In this document: piece by piece, positions 16,884 through 25,100 of the stretch
How the letters are laid out: each line of letters begins with the position of its first letter
Numbering within the stretch: the stretch's first letter is position 1
NCBI RefSeq assembly: GCF_000633595.2
Contig: NZ_JIBU02000018.1
Location: 57,267 to 121,266 of the forward strand
DNA from: Clostridium drakei
Lineage (GTDB): Bacteria; Bacillota; Clostridia; Clostridiales; Clostridiaceae
Reading direction: 5' to 3'
DNA: 64,000 nt
Translations under genes and position numbers: made by a program
Notes under the pieces: generated by a model
The model's input: the letters and a program-made list of their open reading frames with translations, nothing else
Databases searched by the model: none
Told to the model about the DNA's origin: nothing

Positions 16884-17798
16884 ATGGATTTTAATGTAAT
16901 GTGGACGCTTCAAGGTACTATGTTTCTAATTGTGATCATTGGAGTGTTTATGAGAAAAAAGGAGGTATTAACAGAAAAGGCAAAATCAGTGTTAACTGAA
17001 TTGGTTTTAAATCTTATATTACCATGCAATATAATCACTTCTTTTAGGATTGATTTTAATACAGCGATACTAAAAAAATTTGCAGTTATCATAACGATTG
17101 CTGTAATTGCACAGATATTTTCTTATATTGTTTGTAAATTTGCTTTTAATAGTTATGATATAAGAAAAAGAAAGATTTTTAAATATGGAACGCTTGTATC
17201 TAATTCAGGCTTTTTAGGAAATCCTATTGCACAAGGTATATTTGGAGCAACAGGTCTTATGTATTCCTCTATTTTCTGTATTCCTAATAGAATTGCTATG
17301 TGGTCAGCTGGATTGTCACAGTTTACAAATGAAACTGATAAAAAATCAGCAATTAAAAAAGTAGTACTGCATCCATGTATGATAGCTGTTTACATTGGAT
17401 TTTTGTTAATGATTACAAGAATACATCTACCTATATTTGTAGAAAAAACTATAAGTGATTTAGGTCAGTGCACTACAGCCCTTACCATGATATTGATAGG
17501 ATGTATTATAGCAGAAGTTGATGATTTAAAGACTATGATAAATAAGGATGTTATATATTTTACTGTAATCAGGCTTGTAATAATTCCTGGAGTGGTGTTT
17601 TTGGGATGCAAACTAGCTGGAATTGACAAGCTTATTATTGGTGTAGCAGTTATTTTGACAGGAATGCCAGCAGGAAGTACTACAGCTATTTTAGCAGCTA
17701 AATATGATGGAGATTATGTATTTGGTACAAAAATTGTGGTGTTTTCTACTGTTATGACTTTGTTGTCTGTGCCTATTTGGAGTCTTATATTGAGTTAA
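16884..17798 (+). CDS. AEC-family transporter (auxin efflux carrier type)
   Basis: A 304-residue permease of the bile/arsenite/riboflavin transporter superfamily branch with ten predicted helices. Characteristic segments are LTELVLNLILPCNIITSF near residue 35-53, the YGTLVSNSGFLGNPIAQGIF segment near 108-127 and the C-terminal TGMPAGSTTAILAAKY. Bacterial members export or import dicarboxylates such as malate or malonate; the substrate here is unknown. It stands alone between repeat-rich intergenic DNA and an unrelated gene. AAGGAAG precedes the ATG. Confidence 0.87.
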   Translation: MDFNVMWTLQGTMFLIVIIGVFMRKKEVLTEKAKSVLTELVLNLILPCNIITSFRIDFNTAILKKFAVIITIAVIAQIFSYIVCKFAFNSYDIRKRKIFKYGTLVSNSGFLGNPIAQGIFGATGLMYSSIFCIPNRIAMWSAGLSQFTNETDKKSAIKKVVLHPCMIAVYIGFLLMITRIHLPIFVEKTISDLGQCTTALTMILIGCIIAEVDDLKTMINKDVIYFTVIRLVIIPGVVFLGCKLAGIDKLIIGVAVILTGMPAGSTTAILAAKYDGDYVFGTKIVVFSTVMTLLSVPIWSLILS

Positions 17799-17938
17799 GT
17801 TAATATAAGAAGTTTAAACAATTGTATGCTATACATGGAAGTATATTGATGTTTTGACGTAAATTAAACCAAAATTGTTAAGTATAGGATATTTATTTCG
17901 ATAACAAAAGTGTAACAAATTTTTGAAAGGAGATATTT

Positions 17939-18475
17939 ATGTCAATACAAATTAATACATCAAATATTCAAAACAATAATATTATTAGTAGTAAGAAAAA
18001 AGAAAATAAACAACAAAGCTTCAGTGAAGTTTTATATGAAAAAGTAGATGATTATAATGAAGCTTTAAATGGTAAATTAGATGATGAAGACAAGCTACAA
18101 TATAAAGAATTTGAAAAAGAAGGGCTAGATATGGTCCATCATTCATTGGATTATTATAGACATAATATGGCATCTCTTGGGTTTCCGCCACCTTCAGCAC
18201 CATCATACGTAAGAAAAGCATGGAGAGAGATGCTAGAACAAATGCCACTGCAGCAGAGAAAAGAATTTCAAACAGGTATCATAGCTGTTATGGGTACTAT
18301 AAGATATAATAATGAAGGAATAGATAAGGATATGGAAAAATCAAATTTTTCTTATTTTAATTTTGCGGATGAAATGTTGGATATGGCAAATAGTATTAAC
18401 CATGGAGTTGGATTTGACAATTCATTAATCATGAAATATTTAAATATCTTTAAAGAAAATTTAGGTACTAATTAA
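17939..18475 (+). CDS. Hypothetical clostridial protein
   Basis: I do not recognise it. The 178 residues are soluble and charged. The first 35 are Asn/Ser-rich (MSIQINTSNIQNNNIISS), as in the His-rich protein at 4592 and the protein at 39424, a style seen in proteins with disordered N-termini. The remainder is helical and contains a conserved-looking block, HNMASLGFPPPSAPSYVRKAW. A strong AAGGAGA site supports translation. A leader-like hairpin follows the stop. Confidence 0.65.
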   Translation: MSIQINTSNIQNNNIISSKKKENKQQSFSEVLYEKVDDYNEALNGKLDDEDKLQYKEFEKEGLDMVHHSLDYYRHNMASLGFPPPSAPSYVRKAWREMLEQMPLQQRKEFQTGIIAVMGTIRYNNEGIDKDMEKSNFSYFNFADEMLDMANSINHGVGFDNSLIMKYLNIFKENLGTN

Positions 18476-18484
18476 ATAAAATCT

Positions 18485-18538
18485 AAACAGAGCACTCCTA
18501 AAGCTTTGAAATATAAGCCTTAAGGGTACTTTTTTTAT
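18485..18538 (+). terminator. Terminator hairpin matching the CRISPR leader hairpin
   Basis: AGCACTCCTAAAGC, a TTTGAAATATAAG loop, and CCTTAAGGGTACTTTTTTT form a terminator. The same stem, loop core (TTTGAAA.ATAAG) and T-run occur in the upstream part of each CRISPR leader 27-43 kb away. Confidence 0.7.
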
Positions 18539-18544
18539 TTATAA

Positions 18545-18573
18545 TTGACAAATACGCTATTTAGTACTAGTAT
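18545..18573 (+). promoter_or_regulatory. Promoter of the TetR-fabG-maoC operon
   Basis: TTGACA (18545-18550), 17 bases, TAGTAT (18568-18573). A GTACTAG/CTAGTAT partial palindrome overlaps the -10 and may be an operator. Confidence 0.55.
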
Positions 18574-18616
18574 AAAAATGAATTATAAATTCAGTTTTAA
18601 GATAATGGAGAGAAAA

Positions 18617-19237
18617 ATGGTTCAAGTAAAAAAAGATGAAGTTAAAAAAGCAATTGAAAATGCAGCAGTAGATATATTTTTAGAAAAAGGATACTTAAAT
18701 ACGAAAATGAGTCATATTGCTGCAAAAGCAAATATTTCAGTAGGCAACATTTACATTTATTTTAAGAACAAAGAAGAGTTGTTTTATACTGTTTTACCAC
18801 AATCTTTTGCAGATATATTAAGAGATTATAATTCTAGAATATTTCCAATATTAACAAAAGCTTTTTTGAAAAATCAGCAAAACTTAGAAAGATACCTTCC
18901 AACTCGTAGAAGAATAGACGATCTAATAGCAAAGAGGAAGAGATTATTAATTTTACTTAGATATAGTAAGGGAACAAGATATGAGAATTTGAAAGAAGAA
19001 ATAATGGAAAATATGACACAACATGAAATTGCATTTTTACAGAAGTGTGGGATGGATAATTGTAATATGACTCAAAGTTACAAAATTATAAGAATGGTAT
19101 TTGATAATATGCTTAATCTATTGTTGGATTCACTAGAAGATGATATGGAGGTTAATGAAAGAAGAAACGTAGTAAGATTTTCTTATGAATATAATTTAAA
19201 TGGATTCATAAGGTTGCTTAGGGAATACATTAAATAA
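18617..19237 (+). CDS. TetR/AcrR-family transcriptional regulator
   Basis: A 206-residue regulator with an N-terminal HTH (AAVDIFLEKGYLNTKMSHIA, NISVGNIYIYFKNKEELFY). ATG 18617 is chosen because GGAGAG lies just upstream and the protein then begins MVQVKKDE, like its paralogue at 15482. It is the first gene of an operon with fabG (27 bases later) and a MaoC-like hydratase, so it probably senses an acyl-CoA or fatty acid. The shared look of the two TetR genes suggests a recent duplication with different partner genes. Confidence 0.9.
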   Translation: MVQVKKDEVKKAIENAAVDIFLEKGYLNTKMSHIAAKANISVGNIYIYFKNKEELFYTVLPQSFADILRDYNSRIFPILTKAFLKNQQNLERYLPTRRRIDDLIAKRKRLLILLRYSKGTRYENLKEEIMENMTQHEIAFLQKCGMDNCNMTQSYKIIRMVFDNMLNLLLDSLEDDMEVNERRNVVRFSYEYNLNGFIRLLREYIK

Positions 19238-19264
19238 AACTATTTCATTAATTGGAGGTTCAAT

Positions 19265-20020
19265 ATGATTGATTTAGGTTTAACCAATAAAATAGCTTTA
19301 ATAACAGGTGGAACACGAGGACTTGGAAGAGCTATTGCAGAGAAATTAGCAGCAGAAAAAGTAAAAATAGTGGTAACGGGAACTAATGAAGAAAGAGCAA
19401 AACAAGCAGCAAATGAAATATTATCAGCTTATGATGTTGAGACTTTAGGCTTAAAACATGATGTGAGTTCAGAGGAATCAACGAAAGAAGTTGTAAAAGC
19501 TATAATTGCAAGATTCAAAAGAATAGATATATTAGTAAATAATGCAGGGGTTACAAGTGATGGTATAATGATGACCATGAAAAAAGAAAACTGGGATAAG
19601 GTAATAAATACAAATCTCACAGGAGCATTTAACTGTACTAAATTTGTATCAAAACAGATGTTAAGACAAAAATCTGGCAGTATAGTTAATATGGCTAGTG
19701 TTGTAGGTATAACAGGGAATGTTGGTCAGGCAAATTATGCTGCTTCTAAGGCTGGGCTTATAGGTTTTACTAAAACAGCAGCAAGAGAATTAGCAGATCG
19801 AGGCATAAAGGTAAATGCTGTTGCTCCAGAATATATAGCAACAGATATGACAGCAGCACTTTCAGAAAAAGTAACTGAAGAAATGTTATCCAAAATTCCA
19901 ATGAAAGCTTATGGTAGACCTGAAGCAGTAGCTAGTGCTGTTTTGTTTCTTGTTTCAAACATGTCAGAATACATTACAGGGCAAGTTATAAATGTTGATG
20001 GTGGTATGGTAATGCAGTAA
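19265..20020 (+). CDS. fabG: 3-oxoacyl-ACP reductase-like SDR
   Basis: A 251-residue classical short-chain dehydrogenase. It has the NADP(H) loop GGTRGLG (15-21), NNAG (92-95), and the catalytic S145 (NMASVVG), Y158 and K162 (NYAASKAG). It reduces 3-oxoacyl-ACP or -CoA to the 3-hydroxy form, or oxidises in reverse. The position after TetR and before a MaoC-like hydratase suggests an acyl-chain module outside the main fab cluster, possibly for butanoate-type or polyhydroxyalkanoate-type acyl-CoA. The usual PG after VNAVAP is PE here. TTGGAGG precedes the ATG. Confidence 0.88.
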   Translation: MIDLGLTNKIALITGGTRGLGRAIAEKLAAEKVKIVVTGTNEERAKQAANEILSAYDVETLGLKHDVSSEESTKEVVKAIIARFKRIDILVNNAGVTSDGIMMTMKKENWDKVINTNLTGAFNCTKFVSKQMLRQKSGSIVNMASVVGITGNVGQANYAASKAGLIGFTKTAARELADRGIKVNAVAPEYIATDMTAALSEKVTEEMLSKIPMKAYGRPEAVASAVLFLVSNMSEYITGQVINVDGGMVMQ

Positions 20021-20086
20021 AACCATTAGGAGATTTAGAAAATAAAAATTTTTAACTATTATATTGATATTAAGGTGGAAAATTAA

Positions 20087-20647
20087 ATGATAGATTTATT
20101 TAAAGCATTTACTATGAAAGAAGATTTTTTTTACGAAGGTGCATTTATTGCTAAAGTAAAATATCAAAGATTCCAATCAAAACTAGATAATGAAACTTAT
20201 AAAAATGAAATTGTAAAAAACAGCAGAAAGCTTTGTGTAATTAGCTGTAGTGGATATGTTAATAATGAAATTGCAGAAACATTAACAGTTTATTTAATGA
20301 TGAATGTAAAGGTTAAAGAATCTGTTCAAAAGGAAAAGGTTGAAGATTGTGGAACCTTATGGCGTAGTTTTTCAAAAGAAGAAATTTCAAATTTTAGTCA
20401 CGTAACAGGAGATACAAATTCTATCCATCTAACAGAAAATCCTGTTGTACAAGGACTATTTATTCTTAAAGAACTTTGTGATACTACTCAAAGCAATGAA
20501 ATAGAAGTGAAATATATTCATCCTGTTTATGGTGGCAATCCAGTATACATAAAGCATGAAGAAAATCTTATCAAAGGTTATAGTGATGATACATTATGCT
20601 TTCAAGCATTTTTTAGAGGACAATTGACAGATGACAGAGGACAATGA
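20087..20647 (+). CDS. MaoC-like hydratase (hotdog fold)
   Basis: A 186-residue protein. The C-terminal half contains the MaoC/(R)-hydratase signature with catalytic Asp and His: FSHVTGDTNSIHL followed by ENPVVQGLFILKEL. The N-terminal part is a second, degenerate hotdog (KLCVISCSGYVNNEIAETL). It would hydrate 2-enoyl-acyl substrates and fits with FabG just upstream. The last eleven residues (RGQLTDDRGQ end) are encoded by the left arm of a palindromic repeat, so the natural C-terminus was probably replaced when that element inserted. Confidence 0.78.
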   Translation: MIDLFKAFTMKEDFFYEGAFIAKVKYQRFQSKLDNETYKNEIVKNSRKLCVISCSGYVNNEIAETLTVYLMMNVKVKESVQKEKVEDCGTLWRSFSKEEISNFSHVTGDTNSIHLTENPVVQGLFILKELCDTTQSNEIEVKYIHPVYGGNPVYIKHEENLIKGYSDDTLCFQAFFRGQLTDDRGQ

Positions 20648-20760
20648 AGGTGAGTTTTCATCCTTCACTGTCATCTGTCAATTGTCCTTTGTCCTCTAAA
20701 AAAGTTGTGTAGCATTATGCTCATATTAAGTCAAAATTGCATGTACAAAAGTTAAGTTAT
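20608..20760. repeat. Palindromic intergenic element, copy 2, overlapping the MaoC gene end
   Basis: The arm TTTTTTAGAGGACAATTGAC (from 20609) is mirrored by GTCAATTGTCC...CTCTAAAAAA ending near 20704. The segment to 20760 (GTTGTGTAG...GTTAAGTTAT) is similar to the right arm of copy 1. The central hairpin is longer than in copy 1. Confidence 0.6.
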
Positions 20761-20858
20761 ATTTAAGTGCAACAGCACACCTAATTTACTTTAAACATAA
20801 AGTAAGCCATTTTATTATATATATCTAGTAGTGTGATTGATACTGGGAGATGGTATTT

Positions 20859-21200
20859 ATGAAATTTAAATCTATAGCAAATATTCTAGGAATACTAGCA
20901 TTTATTATGAGTATATCTGAAGTGGCAGCAATGTTTATGGGAGTGGAATTACCAGAAATCATAATAACAATAATTATAATACTTTTATTTGTTGCTAGTA
21001 TGTCTGAATTTGTGGAAACTCGCAAACTGAGAAAATTAGCATATCCTATAATTACAATTTATTTTTTTATGGTAATGCCTTTTATAGGAGAATTTATACA
21101 TAATAAAACTTTGGATATTGGTTTTGCTGTATTAAGTGTTTTTATTACCATGATATTTGTATATAGGGACTTAATGTTAACCAGTAAAGAAAAAGGGTAA
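20859..21200 (+). CDS. Small membrane protein, unknown
   Basis: A 113-residue protein with four hydrophobic segments (about 6-24, 31-48, 60-77, 84-103) and a Lys-rich tail. No family was recognised. ATG 20859 is preferred over 20850 because GGGAG lies 9 bases before it. It sits just before a MerR operator-like dyad and the MerR/ABC genes, but nothing links their functions. Confidence 0.6.
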   Translation: MKFKSIANILGILAFIMSISEVAAMFMGVELPEIIITIIIILLFVASMSEFVETRKLRKLAYPIITIYFFMVMPFIGEFIHNKTLDIGFAVLSVFITMIFVYRDLMLTSKEKG

Positions 21201-21221
21201 CTGACATAATTAAACTCTCCA

Positions 21222-21256
21222 CTATAACACCAGACTTTTTATTGATGGTATTATAG
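21222..21256 (+). promoter_or_regulatory. Candidate MerR operator upstream of the double-MerR gene
   Basis: CTATAACACCA and TGGTATTATAG are 11-base inverted arms with one mismatch. The same TAACACCA half-site recurs in the hairpin before the ABC genes (22033), as expected for an autoregulated MerR protein. Confidence 0.45.
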
Positions 21257-21275
21257 AATAGAGGTGAATTAAAAA

Positions 21276-22013
21276 ATGAATACCTATAGGACGGCAGAAG
21301 TGGCAAAAATAATAAGGATACATCCTAACACAGTGCGGCTTTATGAAGAACTTAGACTTATTTCTAAACCTCATAGGCAATCTAATGGTTATCGTGTTTT
21401 TACAGATCTTCATATTGAGCAGTTTAAGCTTGCAAGAGTTGCTTTTAAAATTGAAGTGCTTCAAAATGGTCTGCGTAAAAAGGTTGTTGAGATTGTAAAG
21501 TTATCTGCAGCAGGAAACTTTAATAAAGCCATTTCGCTTACACAGGATTATATAGAGCAAATACAAAAAGAACAGAGTAATGCAGAAGAAGCCATAGAAA
21601 GTGTAAAACAATTATTATCTTATGAATCAACAGATACATTATCTCTTAAAAGGAAAGAGGCTGCTGAATATTTACAAGTTTCTATGGATGCCTTAAGGAA
21701 TTGGGAGATGAATGGATTATTAAGAGTAAAGAGAAAACAAAATGGTTATCGTGTGTATAGAGATGAAGATATTAGACGATTAAAAATTATTCGTTCTCTT
21801 CGTTGTGCAAATTACTCTCTTGAAGCTATCTTGAGAATGCTTGGAGCATTATCTAAAAATCCAAATGTGAATATTAAAAAGGTGCTTGATACTCCAGATG
21901 AAAGTGATGAAATCATATCTGTATGTGATAAGTTGATTACTTCTTTGAAATCGGCTGAAAAAAATGCTCATACAATGTTGTTTCACATTGAAAAGATGAA
22001 AAAAGAAATATGA
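21276..22013 (+). CDS. Regulator with two MerR-type DNA-binding domains
   Basis: A 245-residue protein with two separate MerR HTH modules. The first is at 1-70 (YRTAEVAKIIRIHPNTVRLYE, ending SNGYRVFTDLHI), the second at 125-195 (LKRKEAAEYLQVSMDALRNW, ending QNGYRVYRDEDI), with a helical linker between. Ordinary MerR proteins have one and dimerise through a coiled coil; here one chain carries both half-site readers. The next genes encode an ABC exporter, the probable target. Effector unknown; no Cys cluster for metals is visible. Confidence 0.85.
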   Translation: MNTYRTAEVAKIIRIHPNTVRLYEELRLISKPHRQSNGYRVFTDLHIEQFKLARVAFKIEVLQNGLRKKVVEIVKLSAAGNFNKAISLTQDYIEQIQKEQSNAEEAIESVKQLLSYESTDTLSLKRKEAAEYLQVSMDALRNWEMNGLLRVKRKQNGYRVYRDEDIRRLKIIRSLRCANYSLEAILRMLGALSKNPNVNIKKVLDTPDESDEIISVCDKLITSLKSAEKNAHTMLFHIEKMKKEI

Positions 22014-22032
22014 TGGGGTAAAGCCTACACTT

Positions 22033-22066
22033 TAACACCAATCTTTGTATTGGTGTTATTCTTTTT
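22033..22066 (+). terminator. Terminator/attenuator hairpin between MerR and ABC genes
   Basis: TAACACCAAT and ATTGGTGTTA are perfect 10-base arms around CTTTGT, followed by TTCTTTTT. It contains the TAACACCA word of the dyad upstream of the MerR gene, so it could be both terminator and operator. Confidence 0.7.
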
Positions 22067-22096
22067 GTGTAGATAAGTTCAAAGGAGGATAAAGTC

Positions 22097-22828
22097 ATGG
22101 AAACAATCATAAAGGTTGAAAAATTAAGCAAGTATTATGAAGGAGTTCCGGCAATTGAAAACATCAATATTACAATTTCTCGTGGCATAGTATTTGGCCT
22201 TTTGGGAGCAAATGGTGCAGGTAAAAGTACAACCATTGAGTGCATTTTAGGAACAAAAAAGCCGGATAGTGGAACAGTATCCATTTTGAATAGGAATCCA
22301 CAAACAGAACGTAAAGAGTTGTTTGAAAAGGTAGGTGTTCAATTTCAAGAAGCAAATTATCAGGAGAATATAACAGTAGCTGAATTGTGCCAGGTTACAC
22401 AGTCACTTTATAAGTCATCTGAGGATTATAAAGCTTTGCTAAATCAATTTGGACTTTCTGATAAAGCAAAAAGTCTTGTTAGTAAGCTTTCAGGAGGACA
22501 AAAACAAAGGTTATTTATTATACTTGCATTGATTCCAAAGCCTGAGGTTGTATTTTTAGATGAGCTGACCACAGGACTTGATACAAGGGCAAGGCGTGAT
22601 GTTTGGAAATGCCTTTTACAATTTAAGGAGAAAGGTCTTACTATCTTTTTAAGTTCTCATTTCATGGATGAAGTTGAAGCTTTATGTGATAAAGTTTGTA
22701 TTCTTAAAAATGGGGAAATAGTATTTAATGGAACAGTACAAGAAGCAGTTGCCTCAAGTCCTTTTGAAAAATTTGAGGATGCTTATCTTTGGTACACAGA
22801 GGAGGAAAACAAATATGAAAACATTTAG
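22097..22828 (+). CDS. ABC transporter ATP-binding protein
   Basis: A 243-residue ATPase with an intact core: Walker A GANGAGKST (near 36-44), signature LSGGQKQRL, Walker B VVFLDELTTGLD and the H-loop SSH. It belongs to the ABC-2 drug/lantibiotic export type (CcmA/NatA-like). It overlaps the permease gene by 14 bases, so the pair is translationally coupled. Probable role is drug, peptide or sodium export under the upstream MerR-type regulator. Confidence 0.92.
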   Translation: METIIKVEKLSKYYEGVPAIENINITISRGIVFGLLGANGAGKSTTIECILGTKKPDSGTVSILNRNPQTERKELFEKVGVQFQEANYQENITVAELCQVTQSLYKSSEDYKALLNQFGLSDKAKSLVSKLSGGQKQRLFIILALIPKPEVVFLDELTTGLDTRARRDVWKCLLQFKEKGLTIFLSSHFMDEVEALCDKVCILKNGEIVFNGTVQEAVASSPFEKFEDAYLWYTEEENKYENI

Positions 22829-23558
22829 TACAATGCTTAAAATTGAACTAAAACTATCCCTGAGAGGAATGGATATGTTCATTTTTGCAATATGCATGCC
22901 AGTTGTATTAATGATGATTCTAGGTATTATATATGGAAACAAGCCAGCTTTTTATGGATCAGAATATACTTTTTTAGCCCAATCCTTTGGAGCTATATCT
23001 ACTATAGCTATTTGTGCAGGTGGAGTTATGGGACTTCCATTAGTAGTATCAGATTATCGTAATAAAAAGATTTTGAAGCGATTTAAGGTAACGCCAACAA
23101 GTCCAGTATTAATTTTAGCAGTGCAGCTAGTCATTTATACTCTTTACTCACTTGTTTCATTAGTGCTTGTTTATGCTGTTGCAGCAATTTCCTTTGGTTA
23201 TAAGTTAAACGGTTCGTGGCTTCAATTTGCAGGTGGATATTTTTTAGTAATGCTGTCCATGTTTAGTATTGGTATTATGGTTGGAGGCATTGCACCAAAT
23301 ACAAAAATAGCAAGTGTTATAGCAAGTGTTTTGTATTTTCCAATGTTAATCTTTTCAGGAGCCACACTACCCTATGAAGTAATGCCAAAAGCACTTCAAA
23401 AAGTAGCTGATATATTGCCTCTGACGCATGGAATAAAACTTTTAAAAGCTGCTTCTCTTGGTTTGCCTGTGGAAGATGTTATTTTTCCTATTGTTATAAT
23501 GGTTATACTTTCTATAGTTTGTATATTTGTTTCTGTTAGATTTTTCAGATGGGAATAA
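22815..23558 (+). CDS. ABC-2 type transporter permease
   Basis: A 247-residue, six-helix membrane subunit of the ABC-2 family. ATG 22815 (after GAGGAGG) gives MKTFSTMLKIELKLSLRG, the usual amphipathic start; an earlier in-frame start would lie inside the ATPase gene. The helical pattern includes a typical ABC-2 segment, YFPMLIFSGATLPYEVMP, and a terminal helix ending RFFRWE. It forms the exporter with the ATPase upstream. No third component is present. Confidence 0.9.
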   Translation: MKTFSTMLKIELKLSLRGMDMFIFAICMPVVLMMILGIIYGNKPAFYGSEYTFLAQSFGAISTIAICAGGVMGLPLVVSDYRNKKILKRFKVTPTSPVLILAVQLVIYTLYSLVSLVLVYAVAAISFGYKLNGSWLQFAGGYFLVMLSMFSIGIMVGGIAPNTKIASVIASVLYFPMLIFSGATLPYEVMPKALQKVADILPLTHGIKLLKAASLGLPVEDVIFPIVIMVILSIVCIFVSVRFFRWE

Positions 23559-23769
23559 TTTATGCAAACATGGTATAATATTATTAAGTGTGTCTTAGAA
23601 TAACTTATCCAAGCGCTTATAAGTGTTTATCTAACAGTTAAGTAGAGAGTCAGAATTTATGATTTTGTACTAATATCTTACTCCTTGGATAATAGGAAAA
23701 GTAGTTTCGTACAAAGAAGGTTGGGGATTAGCAGTGGTAGTGATTGGATAAATTATCGGAGGTTTAAAA

Positions 23770-24405
23770 ATGATTAAAATTAGAAATGAAGAAGAAACAG
23801 ATTATAAAAGAGTAGAAGAAATCACAAGGAAAGCTTTTTGGAATTTGTATATTCCAGGGTGTAATGAACACTATTTAGTTCATGTTATGCGATCCCACAA
23901 GGATTTTTTGCCGGAGTTGGATCTGGTTATTGAAGTTGATAACCAAATCATAGGGAATATCATGTATACGAAAACAAAACTAATTGATGAATTTGGAAAA
24001 GAAAAAGACATCCTTACCTTCGGGCCAGTTTGTATTTTGCCTGAATACCAAAGAAAGGGGTATGGAAAAAAACTAATTGAATATTCTTTTGAACAGGCAG
24101 CAGCGCTTAATTATGATACAATTGTAATATTTGGGAATCCTAATAATTATGTAAGTCGCGGTTTTAAAAGCTGCAAAAAGTACAATGTCTGTCTTAAAAA
24201 TGGAACATATCCAGCAGCAATGATGGTAAAAGAACTAAAATCAGATGCTTTGGACGGAAGAAAATGGATTTACCATCAAAGCCCTGTATTTGAGATAGAT
24301 GAAAAAGAAGTTCAGCGTTTTGAAGAGGGATTGGAAAGCTTGGAGAAAAAATATCAGCCAAGTCAGGAGGAATTTTATATTTACAGCCATTCTATTATGC
24401 AGTGA
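23770..24405 (+). CDS. GNAT-family N-acetyltransferase
   Basis: A 211-residue GNAT enzyme. The acetyl-CoA loop is PEYQRKGYGKKLIEYS (motif A, R/QxxGxG/A), preceded by the beta strand LTFGPVCILP. The N-terminal block (MIKIRNEEETDYKRVEEITRKAF) is that of the YhbS/Eis-like predicted acetyltransferases. The substrate is unknown. It lies 210 bases after the ABC permease and 90 bases before a second GNAT gene; the two are not close relatives. Confidence 0.85.
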   Translation: MIKIRNEEETDYKRVEEITRKAFWNLYIPGCNEHYLVHVMRSHKDFLPELDLVIEVDNQIIGNIMYTKTKLIDEFGKEKDILTFGPVCILPEYQRKGYGKKLIEYSFEQAAALNYDTIVIFGNPNNYVSRGFKSCKKYNVCLKNGTYPAAMMVKELKSDALDGRKWIYHQSPVFEIDEKEVQRFEEGLESLEKKYQPSQEEFYIYSHSIMQ

Positions 24406-24501
24406 GTTTCATTTAGTGATATGTTTTGGTGGTTATTTAATACAAATATAAATAGTATAATTTTTATAGTTAAAATATTCATATTAAGGAGAAGGTTTAA
24501 A

Positions 24502-25002
24502 ATGAAATTAGAAACTAAAAGATTAATTATAATACCACTAAATTTGGAACAATTTAATTTGATGCTAAAGGGTATGAGTAAAATGGAGAATGCATTAGGA
24601 TTAAATAATTCATATGAAATTTTAGATGCTCATACTCAAAAGGCAATGGAGTGGCTTTATAAAGAAGCTGAAAAGCATAAGGAAAATTATCTATGGTATA
24701 CAAATTGGCAAATAATATTGAAGGAAGAGAATATTTCTATAGGAAGTGCATGTTTTATGCGACAGGCTAATGACAGTGGTATCGTTGAAATTGGCTATGG
24801 TATTAATGAAAAATATAGATGTAATGGATATATGACAGAGTCAGTAGAGATAATTTGTAAATGGGCATTAGGTAAGCAGGGTGTTTCAAGAATTATAGCT
24901 TTAACTGAAAAGGATAATCTTGCATCTCAAAAAGTGCTGCAAAAATGCGGGTTTGTAAAATATAAAGAAGATGATGCAAACAAGGAGTATTTTATGGTTT
25001 AA
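24502..25002 (+). CDS. GNAT-family N-acetyltransferase (RimJ/RimL type)
   Basis: A 166-residue protein starting METKRLIIIPL-like (MKLETKRLIIIPLN), the usual RimJ/RimL opening. ATG 24502 follows AAGGAGAAGG; upstream in-frame codons lack a site. The CoA-binding region is GYGINEKYRCNGYMTESVEII, with the family end IALTEKDNLASQKVLQKCGF. It could acetylate a ribosomal protein N-terminus, an amino acid or a drug. No neighbour defines it. Confidence 0.87.
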   Translation: MKLETKRLIIIPLNLEQFNLMLKGMSKMENALGLNNSYEILDAHTQKAMEWLYKEAEKHKENYLWYTNWQIILKEENISIGSACFMRQANDSGIVEIGYGINEKYRCNGYMTESVEIICKWALGKQGVSRIIALTEKDNLASQKVLQKCGFVKYKEDDANKEYFMV

Positions 25003-25039
25003 ATGCTGACATCTTAAAATAATTTTACCAAATTTTATA

Positions 25040-25081
25040 TTGACAAATATACCATATACTACTATACTTTATACTAGTATA
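25040..25081 (+). promoter_or_regulatory. PadR promoter with palindromic operator
   Basis: TTGACA (25040-25045), 17 bases, TATACT (25063-25068). A perfect palindrome ATACTAGTAT lies at 25071-25080, at the expected transcription start. A related TATACAGTAGTATA lies before the MFS gene. Confidence 0.65.
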
Positions 25082-25100
25082 ATAAATGGTGGTGATTAAA

